Shown one piece after another: positions 26,910-40,439 of a stretch of DNA of 64,000 nt. A program made the translations under genes and the position numbers. The notes under the pieces are model-generated. The model was not told where the DNA came from and made no database searches. It saw only the letters and a list, made by a program, of their open reading frames with translations. Position 1 is the stretch's first letter, and the number at the start of each line of letters is the position of its first letter. Source of the stretch: Acanthochromis polyacanthus (taxonomy: Eukaryota; Chordata; Actinopteri; Pomacentridae); the NCBI RefSeq assembly GCF_021347895.1, contig NC_067118.1, forward strand, positions 35,333,255 through 35,397,254. The letters run 5' to 3'.

Positions 26910-27310
26910 TTGGAGCCCAAATTTACAATATAGTCTTTCTGAAGTATGCTGACTGTAAGAGAAAATAATCTACATGCCTGCTTAGACACCATGCAAATAT
27001 TCATAGGTAATACAAATCTGAATCATCTGACAATGAAGTGATATTGCACACAGTTCTACTTACTTATTGTATGCTGGAGTTGTTTTTTATTATAACTTCG
27101 GTCTTACTTTCATTTCCTTGGCCATTAATCCTATTGTTTATGACATTTTGCTCACTAGTTTCACTATTTTAATTTTAGATGATTAGAATAGCTACTAGCA
27201 TAGATACTCCATGGTTCCGTTATTAGTAATGAGTTTTCTGCTGCTGGAAAACTATGAATTCATCAGATTTTAAGATGAGTTATAAGGTTGTGGAAAGTTG
27301 TGCAACCCAC

Positions 27311-27367
<57 letters not shown>

Positions 27368-28420
27368 TAAAGAGAACACTAAAGCTGACACTGATATTGG
27401 ACCATTCCTGTAATGTCTTATTTCAACTTTTAAAAAATTGCTTTGAGTGTATGTGCTGTGATTCCCAGTAGATGGTGTAGTAACTATGAAAAATTGTTGG
27501 GAAACTGATAGGAATGATGGCCAGTTCAAAAGAAATAAGACCAAGGTTGTTAGAAAAAATTTTCCTCAAGGGTCTTGAGTAACCTGTGCATAGTGTCTAG
27601 ATTGTAGCCTTGCTGTATTTATGTATTTTAAAATGTATCATGATTCTCCTGTATTTATTTATTTATTTACTCTCTCCAACAAGTAGTGCAGGTAAGAATT
27701 CTCCACAGTCTAACTGACTCCACATCATGTATTATAATGGAGTGCCTTAATTTATGTCATGTTAAAATACTATAAAATTTGCCATATATAGTCGTTCTAT
27801 GATACCTATGTTTATCATATATGTATGCGCAGTATTTAGATTTCAGCTTGGGTGAAAAGTTTGTAACCATTCTGTCCCCATTCTGACATTTTTTCCCCTA
27901 AAATAATGACCAAATATCACATTTATTCTGACCTGAAACCCAATTTAAAATATCGAAATTGTAAGATATCCTATCTATTTATGAGGTACAAATTGAGTCA
28001 GTGTTTTTAAAATATTAATTTGTTTTTTAAAATATTAAGTTGTAAATGAAGATCAGGCATCTTCATTTTTGTCAATGCATAGAAATACATCCATTAATTT
28101 TGGAAAAACAATGAGAAACTAAAAGAGAAAGAAAGCAGGAAGCCAAAAATAACTGCTTAGGTAAGAAACTGCTATAGGGCCATGGGACATTAGGGGAACA
28201 TATAACATGATCCGTCTTATTTTCACAAATAATTGTAAATTATGCTGTATCAGTGTAACATACTGGTGGTATGTTCTATGAGTGTTTCTTTTATAAAGTG
28301 TTTTCCTATTATAGAAGAAAGTTTGGGATGTAAGTGACATGTCAATCCAGATCTGGGAATTTCGTATTATCTCAAAAATAGATTTAGACTTGTGTAGCGT
28401 CTGCATTTCTGGTTTAGCAC
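26910..28420. other. Non-coding intergenic DNA
   Basis: No gene is seen. The stretch contains the (TG)n tract at 27313-27362 and AT-rich unique sequence. Confidence 0.4.
27313..27362. repeat. (TG)n microsatellite
   Basis: A perfect TG tract of about 50 bases. Confidence 0.96.
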
Positions 28421-28429
28421 CAACTTAAC

Positions 28430-28880
28430 ACCATACAGTGGCAAGAAAAACATGCAAAATCTTTGGAATTACCTGTTTTTCTGCAATAAGTGGTCATAAA
28501 GTGTGATCTGTTCTTTATTTCAGTGACAAGTGAACACAAACACAATGTGTTTAAACTAGTAACACAGAAACAATTATGATGTTTTATGTCTTTGCTAAAA
28601 ATGCTAATTGGACATAGCCAGTGATGTTGGAGAAAGTAAGCAACTTTAACAGACAGATGAGATTATTTTTTTCTCTTGATGATGGTATAAAATCATCCCT
28701 AAATCATGATGCTGCCTCCACCATGCTTCGCCTTTGGGATCATGTTTTAATGTTGGTGGGGAACATCCTGTTTATGCCATATACATGGATACATGTTTTC
28801 AGCAAAACAGTGCTGCATTGAGAGTAACAGGCAAAAAACATTTTGTGTTGCCAGAAAGGACACAAAGCTCCATGCAATTA
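28430..28880 (-). mobile_element. Tc1-like transposon remnant
   Basis: It starts with 'acagtggcaagaaaaa', followed by 'tttggaattacctg' and 'taagtggtcataaa', which I recognise as the end of a widespread Tc1 family. Around 28,715 it has 'gctgcctccaccatgcttc', the antisense of the conserved transposase segment near the GGGS..WG motif. No open transposase frame survives and the right end is not defined. Confidence 0.5.
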
Positions 28881-29673
28881 TGTATTGTAGCCTCTTCAAC
28901 AAAGATCATAAAAAGCTCGAATGATTCCTTCTTTTTACTTCACTGAGCTTGACCATTCTGTGTTTTGCCTTTAAGGTCATCTTAATTGTGTGCCCACTTC
29001 TAGGGAGAGTTGCCACCATATTAAATTGTCTCCATGTAATTACAGCTTTTCTCACTGTGGGCAATTATTGATCTTAAGTCGACTGAGATCCCTTGTATTT
29101 TATGCATGACTCACATCAGCAGCTGCAAAGTAAATTCAGGCCCGACTGACTAATTTCTGACTCCAGCGAGCTTTTGTTGACATCACTAGTAGTGGTTCAC
29201 TGAATGTGCTATATGGACAAGAATAATACAATAATTGGTGTGTTACTAGATTGTGTTCATTCATGGCAGTGATTTAAAGGAAAATCTTACCCTATTAAAC
29301 ATATGCAGAAATGCAGACAATTCCAAAAGTTTTACTCGTTTTTTTTTTTTGCCACTACATTTCTGTATGTGTTTTTCTGTCAGTTTGACCATCAGCTTTA
29401 TGGCGATAATGTCAGTTATGATGACAGTTGATGTCAGTTTTTGATATAGCCAGTCCTTCATCTGTAAAGTCATTGGTCAACTGTACAACAAGTTAACCGG
29501 TATCGTCATGGCTACAGCAGGCCCGAGATCATTACACCAACAAGACCATTGCACTGTATTTATATGTATGATAACATTTCAGTATATGATTTACTGTGAC
29601 GTAGATGCAATACATTCTGGGATTTTAAATAATGTGTTGTCATGTTTTTTTTGCACTTGTGTGTTAATAGGAA

Positions 29674-29676
<3 letters not shown>

Positions 29677-29751
<75 letters not shown>
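29677..29751. repeat. (TG)n microsatellite
   Basis: A perfect tract of about 75 bases. An opposite-orientation (CA)n lies about 155 bases downstream, so the two could pair as a hairpin. Confidence 0.96.
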
Positions 29752-29752
<1 letters not shown>

Positions 29753-29903
29753 CCGTTTGTGAGAAACAGACAGTGGAAGACAGAGAGAAGGAGTTAGCAT
29801 TCTTGTATTCCATCGGTGTTCCCCTTCAGGTAAGAAAATCCCCCGTGTTATATAAGATTTCGTCATTACTTTCATTAACCTGTCTCTGCTTTCACTGTAG
29901 TGC

Positions 29904-29906
<3 letters not shown>

Positions 29907-29935
<29 letters not shown>
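29907..29935. repeat. (CA)n microsatellite
   Basis: A perfect CA tract of 29 bases, inverted relative to the TG tract at 29677. Confidence 0.94.
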
Positions 29936-29937
<2 letters not shown>

Positions 29938-32035
29938 TAAAGGTCACATCAACAAAGCATGTGCGGTTCTGTATCACTGGAAGTCTTTCAAACACCAACA
30001 GGATGCCAGTCTCTGGTTGACATGGAGTAGTCTGCTATCTGTTAATGCTAGCGAGCTTCATTTGATACCCTTCTCTCTGGACTCACCTCAACACTTCATC
30101 TCAGACTGACAAAGGCTACTCCCAGCTGCATAGATGGATGCAATAACTGTTGTGCATCTATGAACTCTGAGACATCTGCTCTCTATTTTTTTATCATCTA
30201 AAAATATGTCACAGTCACCAACGGGATCCCAAAATAAGCCTTTGCTTCCTCCATGTATAACGCAATCATGGTGTAAAAAAAAAAAAAGAGCTTAATCCCT
30301 TTCTTTGAATGAACAGTTTAAAAATATTTAATGCATATTCATGATAGGTTCCCAGTGGGCTGTTAAAGCTCAACAAGATGACGAGAATAGCTTCTTATTG
30401 TAAAGACATATTATACATGTTCATGTTGTCCATATTTATATGGTACAAGTAATAATCAAATGTTTTTCTTTGGATGAATTTTTGTGAAAGTTTTGCTGCT
30501 ACTTTACCATTAAAACATGTCTATAAATGACATGCATATTTCCAATATGTCATGCAAATCATGAAAACCGATTTAAAAAATCCAATATTTAAAATAATGC
30601 AAAGGGCTGTGGTCCAATCAATACACTTTAGAAAGCAGTTCCTATGAAACTATGCATGTAACTATGAGACACATAAACATGCTTAAATCTAAGCACAGAA
30701 ACAGTAAATGTGACTACATTCCTAAAATACCAGAAATGATGGAGCGTCTTGGTTCATGCAGTAGATAAAAATTTGTCAGATAATTACAGAGTGTTTGCTG
30801 ACATACAATCAAACTGTCATACAACTTCTGATTTGTCTAATTAGCAATGTAGATTAAAACAAGCAGGAAACTATGGAGCTGAATCTTATTCTGTGTCACA
30901 TCACAAGTGTTGTGTTATCAGTAATACAATAAGCGTTTCCACCACGTCAACTGAATGAACTCAGGAAAATCTTAAACAGGGGCCTGAATTGGATGGATGT
31001 ATGACCCACATTATTTGCTGTGGCAAACGAGGGACATCCAAGGACAATGCTCAGTGAAAACAGAGCTGCAAATGAAAAGAGAGAAAGGAGGGGTGAATGA
31101 CACTTGGGAGGAGACGGGAGCTGGGAGTTCACACGCTACCTGGATTCTGGTCATGGACTGTCAGCCACATAGATAGGTTACAAGCAGGTGCGGAAACAGG
31201 TTACAAGTGAAACAGATCTGTGGCACACACATACTGTAACTCTGCATGTTCACACACACACAAAGACCGGAAAGCAGACTATTGCACTTCAGTGCAAAAA
31301 ATAGCATTTGTGTGATCTTAAAAATGAGAATTAATATCATATTTTAACTAATAAAATCCCAGAATTCAGATGCACTGACCACACCCGACGGCATTTTATG
31401 GCCTCTGCTTTATCAGGCAATATGCCACAGGAGGAAATTAGTCAATTAAAACATTACAATGTAGGGAAAATCTGTAGATGCAATTTAGTAGCATGAAGAA
31501 TATAGTGTCTGTATATCTCTTTAAAGTCGTGTTCTCAGAGGTTGATTATGCATATTTATGGTTATATTTGGGCACAATTTCAGCATCAAAATTCTATACA
31601 GCATATGAAAAATTTGTATTTTAGCCACAAGTGAGCCACATTAATTACTGCATTGCAATGATTGATGTCATCCTTAATGCTTTTCCTGCTATGACAAGTC
31701 AACATGACTCATGTGAGAAAAACCTCTATGGATCTGACTCATTTGGAAAAAAGCAAGAGCAGCTGAAGCCATAGTAAAATCTAAGCCAGATTCTAGACAA
31801 GAAACACAATCCAATCCAAAGTGTGCAAAAATAACAAACACACAGCACAACAGAAACTTTCAGAGAAAAAACAGCTGAAATGTATCGAAACAACTTCCTT
31901 TTGAAAGCCTTGTTCTTGTGATTGTCATCAAAATAGACAGTTTCTGTTGCCGTATTTTCAAAAACAGTAGAAAACTATCCAGGCAGATTTAATTCTCACT
32001 GTTTACTAACACAGATGAACAGATGGCACTTCTAC

Positions 32036-32138
32036 AGGTTGTGTTCTCCTGACTAGATCCTCGCTTGTGTTGCATCTACTCTCAGATGTACGTCGCTTTA
32101 GATAAAAGCGGCTGCTAAATGAAATGCTAGAATTGTAG
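32036..32138 (+). mobile_element. LINE 3' tail (same family as 8448-8865)
   Basis: 'gactagatcctcgcttgtgttg' followed by 'gataaaagcggctgctaaatga' matches the 3' end of the copy at about 8,790-8,860. Only the last ~100 bases are present. Confidence 0.6.
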
Positions 32139-32356
32139 GGCTTTCTATCCAAGGTAGCATCTGTGTCTGCGATGATGGTTCAGGTTTCTAAGCTCGCAAC
32201 AGCTGCTGTATTTTGACTCGAAACACAGTTGAGCCTCATCATTCACATGGATTCAGAGTCACATACCATCTACAATCCTAAATCTAAATATCGTCTATCA
32301 AATCAACGAGGAGTGAAACAGCTTTTCATATTAATCCTTCTGTTTATTCATGCAGA

Positions 32357-32357
<1 letters not shown>

Positions 32358-32400
<43 letters not shown>
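32358..32400. repeat. (TG)n microsatellite
   Basis: A perfect TG tract of 43 bases. Confidence 0.95.
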
Positions 32401-32403
<3 letters not shown>

Positions 32404-33302
32404 ATTTTCTCATGGCAGTGTGGAGTTCTAACCACATCCAGCGGAATCCTTGGCAAGGTTGGAATGAGTGACTAAAATTGTGTTCCATTACAGTCACTAG
32501 ATAGCTCGTTAAAATTGTAATTGGTAACGTAATCCAAGGGATTACCCAAACTCAGTAATAGATACTTCCAGATTACTTTCCGCATTTGGTGTATAAACAA
32601 ACGAGGTGTTTTACACGGATTTATGTCTGAATTTACAAATTATATAGTGTGTTTTCAATGTAGGACAACAACAAAAAATCTATAGTGCATGTATGCTTTT
32701 GCACTTTACAGACGTAAAAAAAAAAAATTCTTCCCTTTTTTAAGGATTCCTGTAGTTCCCATTCTCAAAACTGTTTTAGAAGTATTCATTTTATCTTCTT
32801 TTAGCACTTTTTGGGTTCCCAAAGGCACACATACATATAAACTAACATACGCAACCACAAAAAATGCTCATTTTCACACATTTACACATTGTATTAATGC
32901 AGATCCAGGCCAAAATAAGATTTGATTCTGCTCCTCCTTAGTGCATACCTACAGCATCTACTATCCAGTCAAGTCAGGATGCCTTTTCTTCACTGCGGTT
33001 TTTATCAATCAAGTGGAAATAAAGTGGCAACTCCGCTACCGTGGACTTTTCTTCAAAAAAATAAATAAAAAATTAAGCGAGCGTGAGTTTGGGTGATCGA
33101 GAGGTTAAAATTGCACAGTGGAAGATCCCTGTCAAGTTCTTAAAGTTGCATGAGAGTGCTCCATCATTAACGAGATGCTTTGATGGAAAGTTCCACAACT
33201 GAGTGAGAGATATGGGGAGTCGCTGGGATGACAGAAGACAGCGGAGGACACGATAGGAGTTATTTGGAGGGAGTTTGTGTGACACAGAGGGGCCACCCTG
33301 AC

Positions 33303-33400
33303 AGAATAGAATAGAATAGAATAGAATAGAATAGCCTTATTGTCATCATACATGGCATGACGAAAATATAAATAGCTTCCGCTGGATGGTGCATAATAAC
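33303..33400 (-). mobile_element. LINE 3' tail with (AGAAT)n
   Basis: Six perfect AGAAT units (33303-33334) are followed by 'agccttattgtcatcatac'. This is the reverse-oriented 3' end of a fish LINE in which the pentanucleotide forms the element's own tail. Only the tail region is recognisable. Confidence 0.45.
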
Positions 33401-35499
33401 AAGCACTAAGTTAGAAAATATCGACACTAAATAATAAAATCACATGTACATATATAACAAAACAATATTAAAAATGACAACATACGCAAAGGAGGCCAGA
33501 TCTATACAATTCTGTGTGTGCATTTCTAAATAACTTCATTTGTTAATAATACTGTCACAATGTATCTATCTACAATACAAAAAACCACCTGAGTTAACGA
33601 AACGCCTGTCTTTTGTTTGTTGTTGCTTGGCATTTTTACTTAGTTATACTTGGGCTAATGTGAAGAACAATTGTGAGAATTCGATATTTCTAGAGCGAAA
33701 ATCAAGATGTTGCACAATTACACATCAGACATCTCACTTAAACTGCATTTTCTTTGTGTTGCTATGACAGTAAATTGGCTTATCTTTGTCATTGTTATTG
33801 TAATAATTTTCACAACTTTGGTCACCATGACTGACTTAGCAATAAACCACGAAGGGCGAGTAACAGCAACGGAAATAAAGTGAAACAGAGGTGTTGATTC
33901 AAGTAAGGTCTCATCTTGAAATAGAAATGCTTATGCAGTTGGGTCGATATACGTATAATTGTGGGACGTTTTGTAACGTAGTTGACATTTTTGCTGTTTT
34001 CAGGCCTAAAATCAACATGGCCGCCTATAACCAAACACCACATGACATTTTTAGAGAAAGATTCTTCTAAAATATTATATATACAATTGAGTAAAATTGT
34101 AATTGAAAGTTATTTATAAAGAGGTTGTAGTAAACCTGTTGACATGTGAAAAATCCCCACTTGACTCACACACTACTTTATATTAAATAACTCAGAAAGC
34201 TTTGGAGTCTTGCCAGTTTTTTCTTCAGGAGGAAATGACATCATGTGGAGCAGGTCATGTGGTCTGGAATAAACACACTTCCTCGAGAGGTGTTTCTGTA
34301 ATGGGTAACTTACTTGAAAGTAATTTCTCGGACACAGATGCAATTTTGTTATTTTTCACACAAAATTTGATATATTGGCAAAAAAGAAATATCTGTCATG
34401 ATTGTCAAAACATTTTAATAAGCTAATTCTGTTTTTGTTTAGCTAATTAGAAGGTGGCTGTTATTAAATTCTTTTGAGCGATATCCAGTCTTTTTTTATG
34501 AATAAGTGATTGTTCCCATAATAAATAATTGTGGAATTTCTAAAGCGTGATCATAATGAACATAAAACCTTTTATTTTTTTTACTTTTAACAAAAATGTA
34601 TGCAAGATACAGCCCATGGACTTCAAAAGTCACTCAATTACATATTGACCCAGTAGTCAAAGCAAGCATTACATGTATTTAAAAAAAATCTGACTTTTTA
34701 ATGTTATTGCTCTTTTTAATAAAATACTTAGGTGTGTAAAAATTGGACAATCTCCATTTATGTGTTGTGTTGATTGTGGAGGAGGTGAGTTCTTACCTGG
34801 GTGAATTACTGATGATAGTCACTTGTGTGAGCAGGCAGGGAGGACCTCTCGGGAGGATAAAATGATCACTGATCATGAGGACACAAGTTGAGACGGATTG
34901 AAGGCCAGGCTGGGTGCCTTGGGGTGCTGGTAGCAAACGTTAAGACAGTCCAACTGGTGAGCTCTGTCTGTGTTAGCTGGGGAGGGTTCAAACTTCCTTT
35001 AGATAACGCAGGAACGTAAATTAATTTGTGTCTCTGGCCTGTATTATTAGTGTTTAACGTTGCAGCTTTACACCACTTCGTGCTGTCAAAAGTGAAATAT
35101 GACGCTGGAATTGGCTTTTGTCAAACAAAAACTTCATTCAACCGGCGCTTCCTGGTCTGCCGGGACTCCCCATGTTCAGACCTCACAGGGGGGTGTCCGG
35201 TCCCACCTAAGTGACTCTTATCTTCATGTCAAATCTGCGTGTAATATTTCCTTGTATTTATTGTCTTTTATCAATTGTCTAAATTGTACTTTTAAGAATA
35301 TAAAGTCCACCAAAAGCACTAAATTTTATGAATCCTAATTAATTACAGGGAACGTTCACGCCCCTTTAGGAATCCAAATGGTTTTGGCCCACCTACAGTT
35401 TGGACCAGCCCCTCCAGGTTGCTGTGCCGTTGCTAATTGAGCCCAGAGGCTGTACAGTATCCAGTGGTGTTGATTTTATGATTTGTAGTGCAATGTGTT

Positions 35500-36260
35500 T
35501 GGGCTGTGGGGTCATTTAATTTCAATTTAATTTATTTATTTAAACAGGAGAAATCCTGTTGTGATCATCCCCAAGATAAGTAGCATCAAATACAAAACTT
35601 AGTTATAAAATTACATAGTTAAAAAAATTAAAACACGAACAAAAAACAATGTAAAAAAATAATTTATAAGCCAGTTATGAAAAACAAGTGCATGTTGTGG
35701 AATCAGCCTCAAGAACTCACAGTTTTAATTTGATAGCTCTCAGTGAGATTAACTCAGTTAATTTCCAGTCTTTCTGCACCATATTCCATGCAAAAGGTGC
35801 AGAGTAAACATAAGACTTTTTGCCCAGTTCAGTATGAACACTTGGAACAGAAGTCACTGCCCGTTTTCCAGAGGAAATTTCTTAATAGTAGTCGTTCCTG
35901 AATGGTCCCTCATTGTTTTTAATGAACTAAATGAAATGCCATATATGTCTTTGTACTGTGACTTGCCTGTGACTTAGACTTGAATGACTTTATGAATCCC
36001 CAGAGGGAAATGAAGCTGTTACAGCAGCATGGATATTCAATAATGGATAAACAATAAGACCACACAGAATATTAGAGTATAAAATGAAGTTAAAAGAAGA
36101 TAAAAATCTAGAAAATATGTTGACAAAAAACAACAGAATATACAAGAGTGATACAGAAATGTGCAAATGACAGATGAGTTTACAGATATAATGAGTACAG
36201 TTTAGAATGGCTTCATCAGCAGGCAGTGTGGTGTTTGTTCCCTGGCTTCTGAACACTGCA
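35500..36260 (-). repeat. Degraded interspersed repeats, probably LINE-derived
   Basis: Around 35,540-35,850 the sequence ('aacaggagaaatcctgt', 'catattccatgcaaaaggtgcag') resembles dispersed fish repeats. At about 35,994-36,010 'aatccccagagggaaat' is the reverse complement of the 'tttccctctggggat' end also present at 45,283-45,300. No coding is left. Boundaries are approximate. Confidence 0.35.
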
Positions 36261-39200
36261 AGGGGTTAACAGAAGTGGTGGCAGCATCACACTACAGCAG
36301 TTACTACATGAAAACATTAAATCATGTCATCTAAAAAAAAAAATAAAAAAATAAAGGCTTATATTTTTAAAAAATCTATATTAATATAAGATCTATTGAT
36401 AGGGTTGATGTTAGTATTTCAAAACATTTCCTATCTTGCCTGTAATCATGAATGTTACAATATATTAGTGTTTTTTTGCTTAGTTTTTTTTTCATGGAAG
36501 CGACTTGTAATACAATTTCAGATACACCAAAAGTGAATCTTGACATAAGCTGAACGTCTCATTAATGTTGGCTAGCTAAACCTTAGCTAACATTAGCTAA
36601 CTAGTGTGTCTTTTGATATCCAAAGCTGGATAAATAGCTGAGGGCTTTCTGTTCTTTTACCAGTATAAATTGACAGATATTGTCTATTAGCTAACGGTCA
36701 TGCGCAGCCCTGCAGCAGTGGGCCAACAGAGAAATGGTTGTTTTAGCAATCCGTAAAAGTCCTGATGCCACTGGGTACATTTTGATGTATGTCTCTATTC
36801 TAATCTTTTCTGTGGCTTGCATGGTTGAGTTTTGTCTTCTTTATACAAGCTTTTATAATAGACAACCCTTTTGATTTCTCTCAGTAATGCAGGAGATTTA
36901 CCGGACAAGGAAAATGAACAATATCTAAATCCATGAAAAACTAAAAGCTTAGGTATTGTATTAGTCCAAATGTAAAGATAGTTATGGAACTCCGATTGGA
37001 TTTCATTTGCAGAATCCGCACGAGCAAGAGAAGAGGCTATGAATGAAGTAATTTGAAAACTGTGCATATTAGACTTGTAGACTATGGTATTGGAGCCAGG
37101 ACTCATACATGGGTCCCACAATGTATCTGGGTTTTGTTGTTAATTTAGCAATTAACAAGTAAATGAGAGCAAATGGCGTTTTTTGGCTGTTGTCTTTTTT
37201 TATTTTTATTTTAGGTGATTACTATTATACAGTATAATCAGTAAAGACACCTGACACCTAACCTAACACCTGAAACATTTGCTTAAATTATGACTTTTTA
37301 ACTGTTAAAATAATTACAAGTAAAACAACATAAGCTGCTGTCTTTGCTGAGAACACATGCCTAGTTAAGACAAACAGATTATTTATATATAACACCTTCT
37401 CATGTTTTTTAAACCGTCTGTACAGTTTTCATAATAATACAAAATCATTGAGTTGCTGCAAAATTGCCCTAACCCTTTTGTGGTTGGTCAGAGCCGTTTG
37501 GTTGGATGAATGGAGAGGGGTGGTTGCACTGTTAAAATTTTTATATGGGAAATGGTTTCATTTAAAAACAATCTGCCAGAAAAGTAGTAGTTACTGGATT
37601 TAACTTAAACTCAATGAATAGACAAGTGTTCCTCTAACAAGCTTCAGTATTGGATGGAGAGATCAGGGCTGTAGTCAGTCTTTAGTCTGTCATAATAGCA
37701 GTCACACTGGGTCACCACTTTACCACTTCTCTTTGCCCCTGAGAGCAGTACAGTCATGGCTAGTACTGAGCAGGACATTACAGATGATGTAAAGTTCAGC
37801 ATTTATAAGCTGTTCCATTAAGGGAGCAGAGTGGGGTCAGAATGGTGCCCATCAGCAGGCAGAATGAGGTCAGGAAAACAGTGAGGAGACAGCTTGTCGC
37901 CATTGTGTGGTACATGTTGTTTGTGCTGGTGTAATGGACTTACTTGAGTTATCCACAGAAATAAAGTTTAACAAGCAGGTGACTGTTTGGATTGAAAGAC
38001 TCCATTTCACTGAAGCATTCCCTTGCACTCCACTGGTTTCACCCTGGAGAACAAGTTGACATCCATGACTATTTCTTAATTTGCAGTCCTGATAGATGTG
38101 CTGCATTGTATATATGTATGTATACACACATACATACATGCACATCCATACATTTTAAAATGTATATATACATTTTCTCTCTAAACTGGCATTAAATGTT
38201 TCACTATAAAGCAAATCACCCTTCTAGCCTTTCTGTAGCTCATATTCTGATTCAGCAGGGATAATAGAAAGCTTTATTTCTTTTAATTTGGCAGTTCCTG
38301 TGATATTCTCCTGACAGCTTGGACAACCTCTTCAGTGTTGACTTTATCTCCAAGCTTGATCTCTCTGGCACCAGAAGTGTTCTCTACTCTAATTGTCCGA
38401 TGACAAAGACCCCACTGAGGACAGATCCTTCCCCGAGAAAATTTTCCACAAAGTTGTTCTTAGATGCAATAATTCAGAGAATCCTTTCATCTTGAGCAAA
38501 AAAGTTAGAAATAAAAACATACGGACACAATCATCTCAACTGTGCCCTGGTTTGGTTGTCAGCCGTATTTATTGCTGATTAAATCATCTTCTTGTGCGAC
38601 CAATTCAGAACAAAATTGCATTTCATTGCAGCCAGTCATGAGATATAGTGTCATACTGAACTACAGCCTTTCATAAACTAAGCAGAACAAGGTCAAGGTT
38701 TATCCTCATGGTCTTTCATTCCAAATACATGTAAAAATCTAACCATTAATTTAAGTAACACTGAAACAACTATCCTGCAATTCTCCAACCATGATCCTTG
38801 TAGATTCTTTTCAGTCAAACCTCCTCCTCACAACATGTGGAAACAGTGTCAATGTCTTCCAGGCCTATTGTTAACATCTCCTGTCATTTTAAACTGCCAA
38901 CTATTGCTCTGATTGTGGAAATTGGTATTTTTGACTGTTTAGACATTGTCTTACATTCATATCCAAATTTGTGCAACTCAGCTTTTCCTCCCACATTGCC
39001 ACAGTATTTCTCAAGATGATACTAATAACTAAGAATATCTGAACTGTGAAACAGCGATTAATGGTTGAATACTTAAAAGTTTCTAACTAAGCAGGTGAAT
39101 TTGAAAGTATGACTGCAAATATACTTCTGTTCAATTTTAAACGTATGATTTTCCACAGCTGCTAGCACACATGTTTGGGAGATGTTTCTTTTTTGTTTGT

Positions 39201-39408
39201 TTTCAGTAATTTTACTTAAGTGAAAAGGTCAAATTTTGTGAACACTTTGAGTAAAAGGTCTGTTTAATAGTCTGTTTTGCTCATATTCACCATGGAAGCA
39301 GATAATTCTGGAGGGCCCTGTTCACTACAGCAGTTTTTCTCTGATTAATTCTTTTTATATTTCACAGCCAAAGGAGATGGGATCTCTGTGGAGCAGAAAT
39401 CCCATCTA

Positions 39409-40434
39409 CACTGTAAACCCGAATGCTCAAATTAATCAAAAAATATGATTCCCATTTAATTAAATAACGTTAGGATGTTCAACTTAATTAATTTTTTTTA
39501 ATTTAATGACGCATGTGTCCAATGTTTTGCACATTAAATCAGTCATTTTGATTAGTGCTTACTTGATTTTTTAATTAACTTAAAATTATATGATTCATCT
39601 TGCATTAGCATTTTTTTAAATTTATAATGAATTAATATTTTCAACTATCCAACATCTAACAATTGCATTATACAACATTTGTATCATTATTTTTCAAGAT
39701 TACAGGACTATAATCGCCAATATCAAAACACTTTAAACATAAAGGGCTTTATTATAACATTGTGTAAACATATATGTACTTTTAATGTAATGTCTTAAAA
39801 CTAAAGGTATAGTACTATACTCCTTTTCATATTTGTTGTATTTAAAAGCGCAGACTTTATAAGGCTGCAGTACTTGTGCCCGTGAGTGGGTAATTTTTTG
39901 GGACTTTAGATGCGCGTTTCACGTGGGGCTGCTCTACATCACACAGAAGCCTGCATCGATGCTGCCTATCAAGAAGGTTATCACCAACTTCTCCTTGCTG
40001 TTGAGTCTGTTTCATACAGGCATGACCCATACACTCTGCACAACAGTTTGCACTCTCACGCCAGCAGCTCATAGAGCTCATTATAACTCCAGGAAGATAG
40101 AAAAAATAATTGTTAAAGTTCTATGTTTTTAATTATTTTGTAATCAAAATCTTTAATTGTTAAAGTTCTAAAATTTTAGTTATTTTGTAATTAAAGATTT
40201 TGATTACAAAATAATTAAAAACATAGAACTTTAACAATTATTTTTTTTAATCTTTCTGGAATTACATATTTTAATTACCTAACACTCACGTAAATTAAAA
40301 AAACAATGTACTATGTAGTTAAAATTATAAATTTACAGCAATCAAAAAATTAAAAACACTGAAACTTAAAAAAGGTTAGGCAGCCGTTTACATCAACTTT
40401 TTTAATTTCTGCTAAATTATTCGGGTTTACAGTG
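39409..40434. mobile_element. TA-flanked terminal-inverted-repeat element (non-autonomous)
   Basis: CACTGTAAACCCGAAT at the left end is matched by its reverse complement at the right end, with TA on both outer sides (39407-39408 and 40435-40436). The 1,026-bp interior is very AT-rich and has no transposase frame. It contains a long perfect hairpin at 40101-40246. This is a MITE-like DNA element. The superfamily is uncertain (the TA duplication fits Tc1/mariner or similar). Confidence 0.7.
40101..40246. repeat. Perfect inverted repeat with 58-bp arms and 30-bp loop
   Basis: Bases 40101-40158 and 40189-40246 are exact reverse complements as read by eye, with a 30-base loop. The loop also holds a partial direct copy of 'gttaaagttcta'. 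Transcribed from either strand it would form a long double-stranded RNA stem. Confidence 0.85.
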
Positions 40435-40439
40435 TATAG

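Larger units (their letters stand above)
28900..39400. other. Gene-free intergenic DNA
   Basis: About 10.5 kb without any recognisable exon on either strand. It contains microsatellites at 29677, 29907 and 32358, LINE 3' tails at 32036 and 33303, and weaker repeat traces near 35,500-36,260. Everything else looks like AT-rich unique sequence. Distal enhancers cannot be excluded. Confidence 0.4.
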
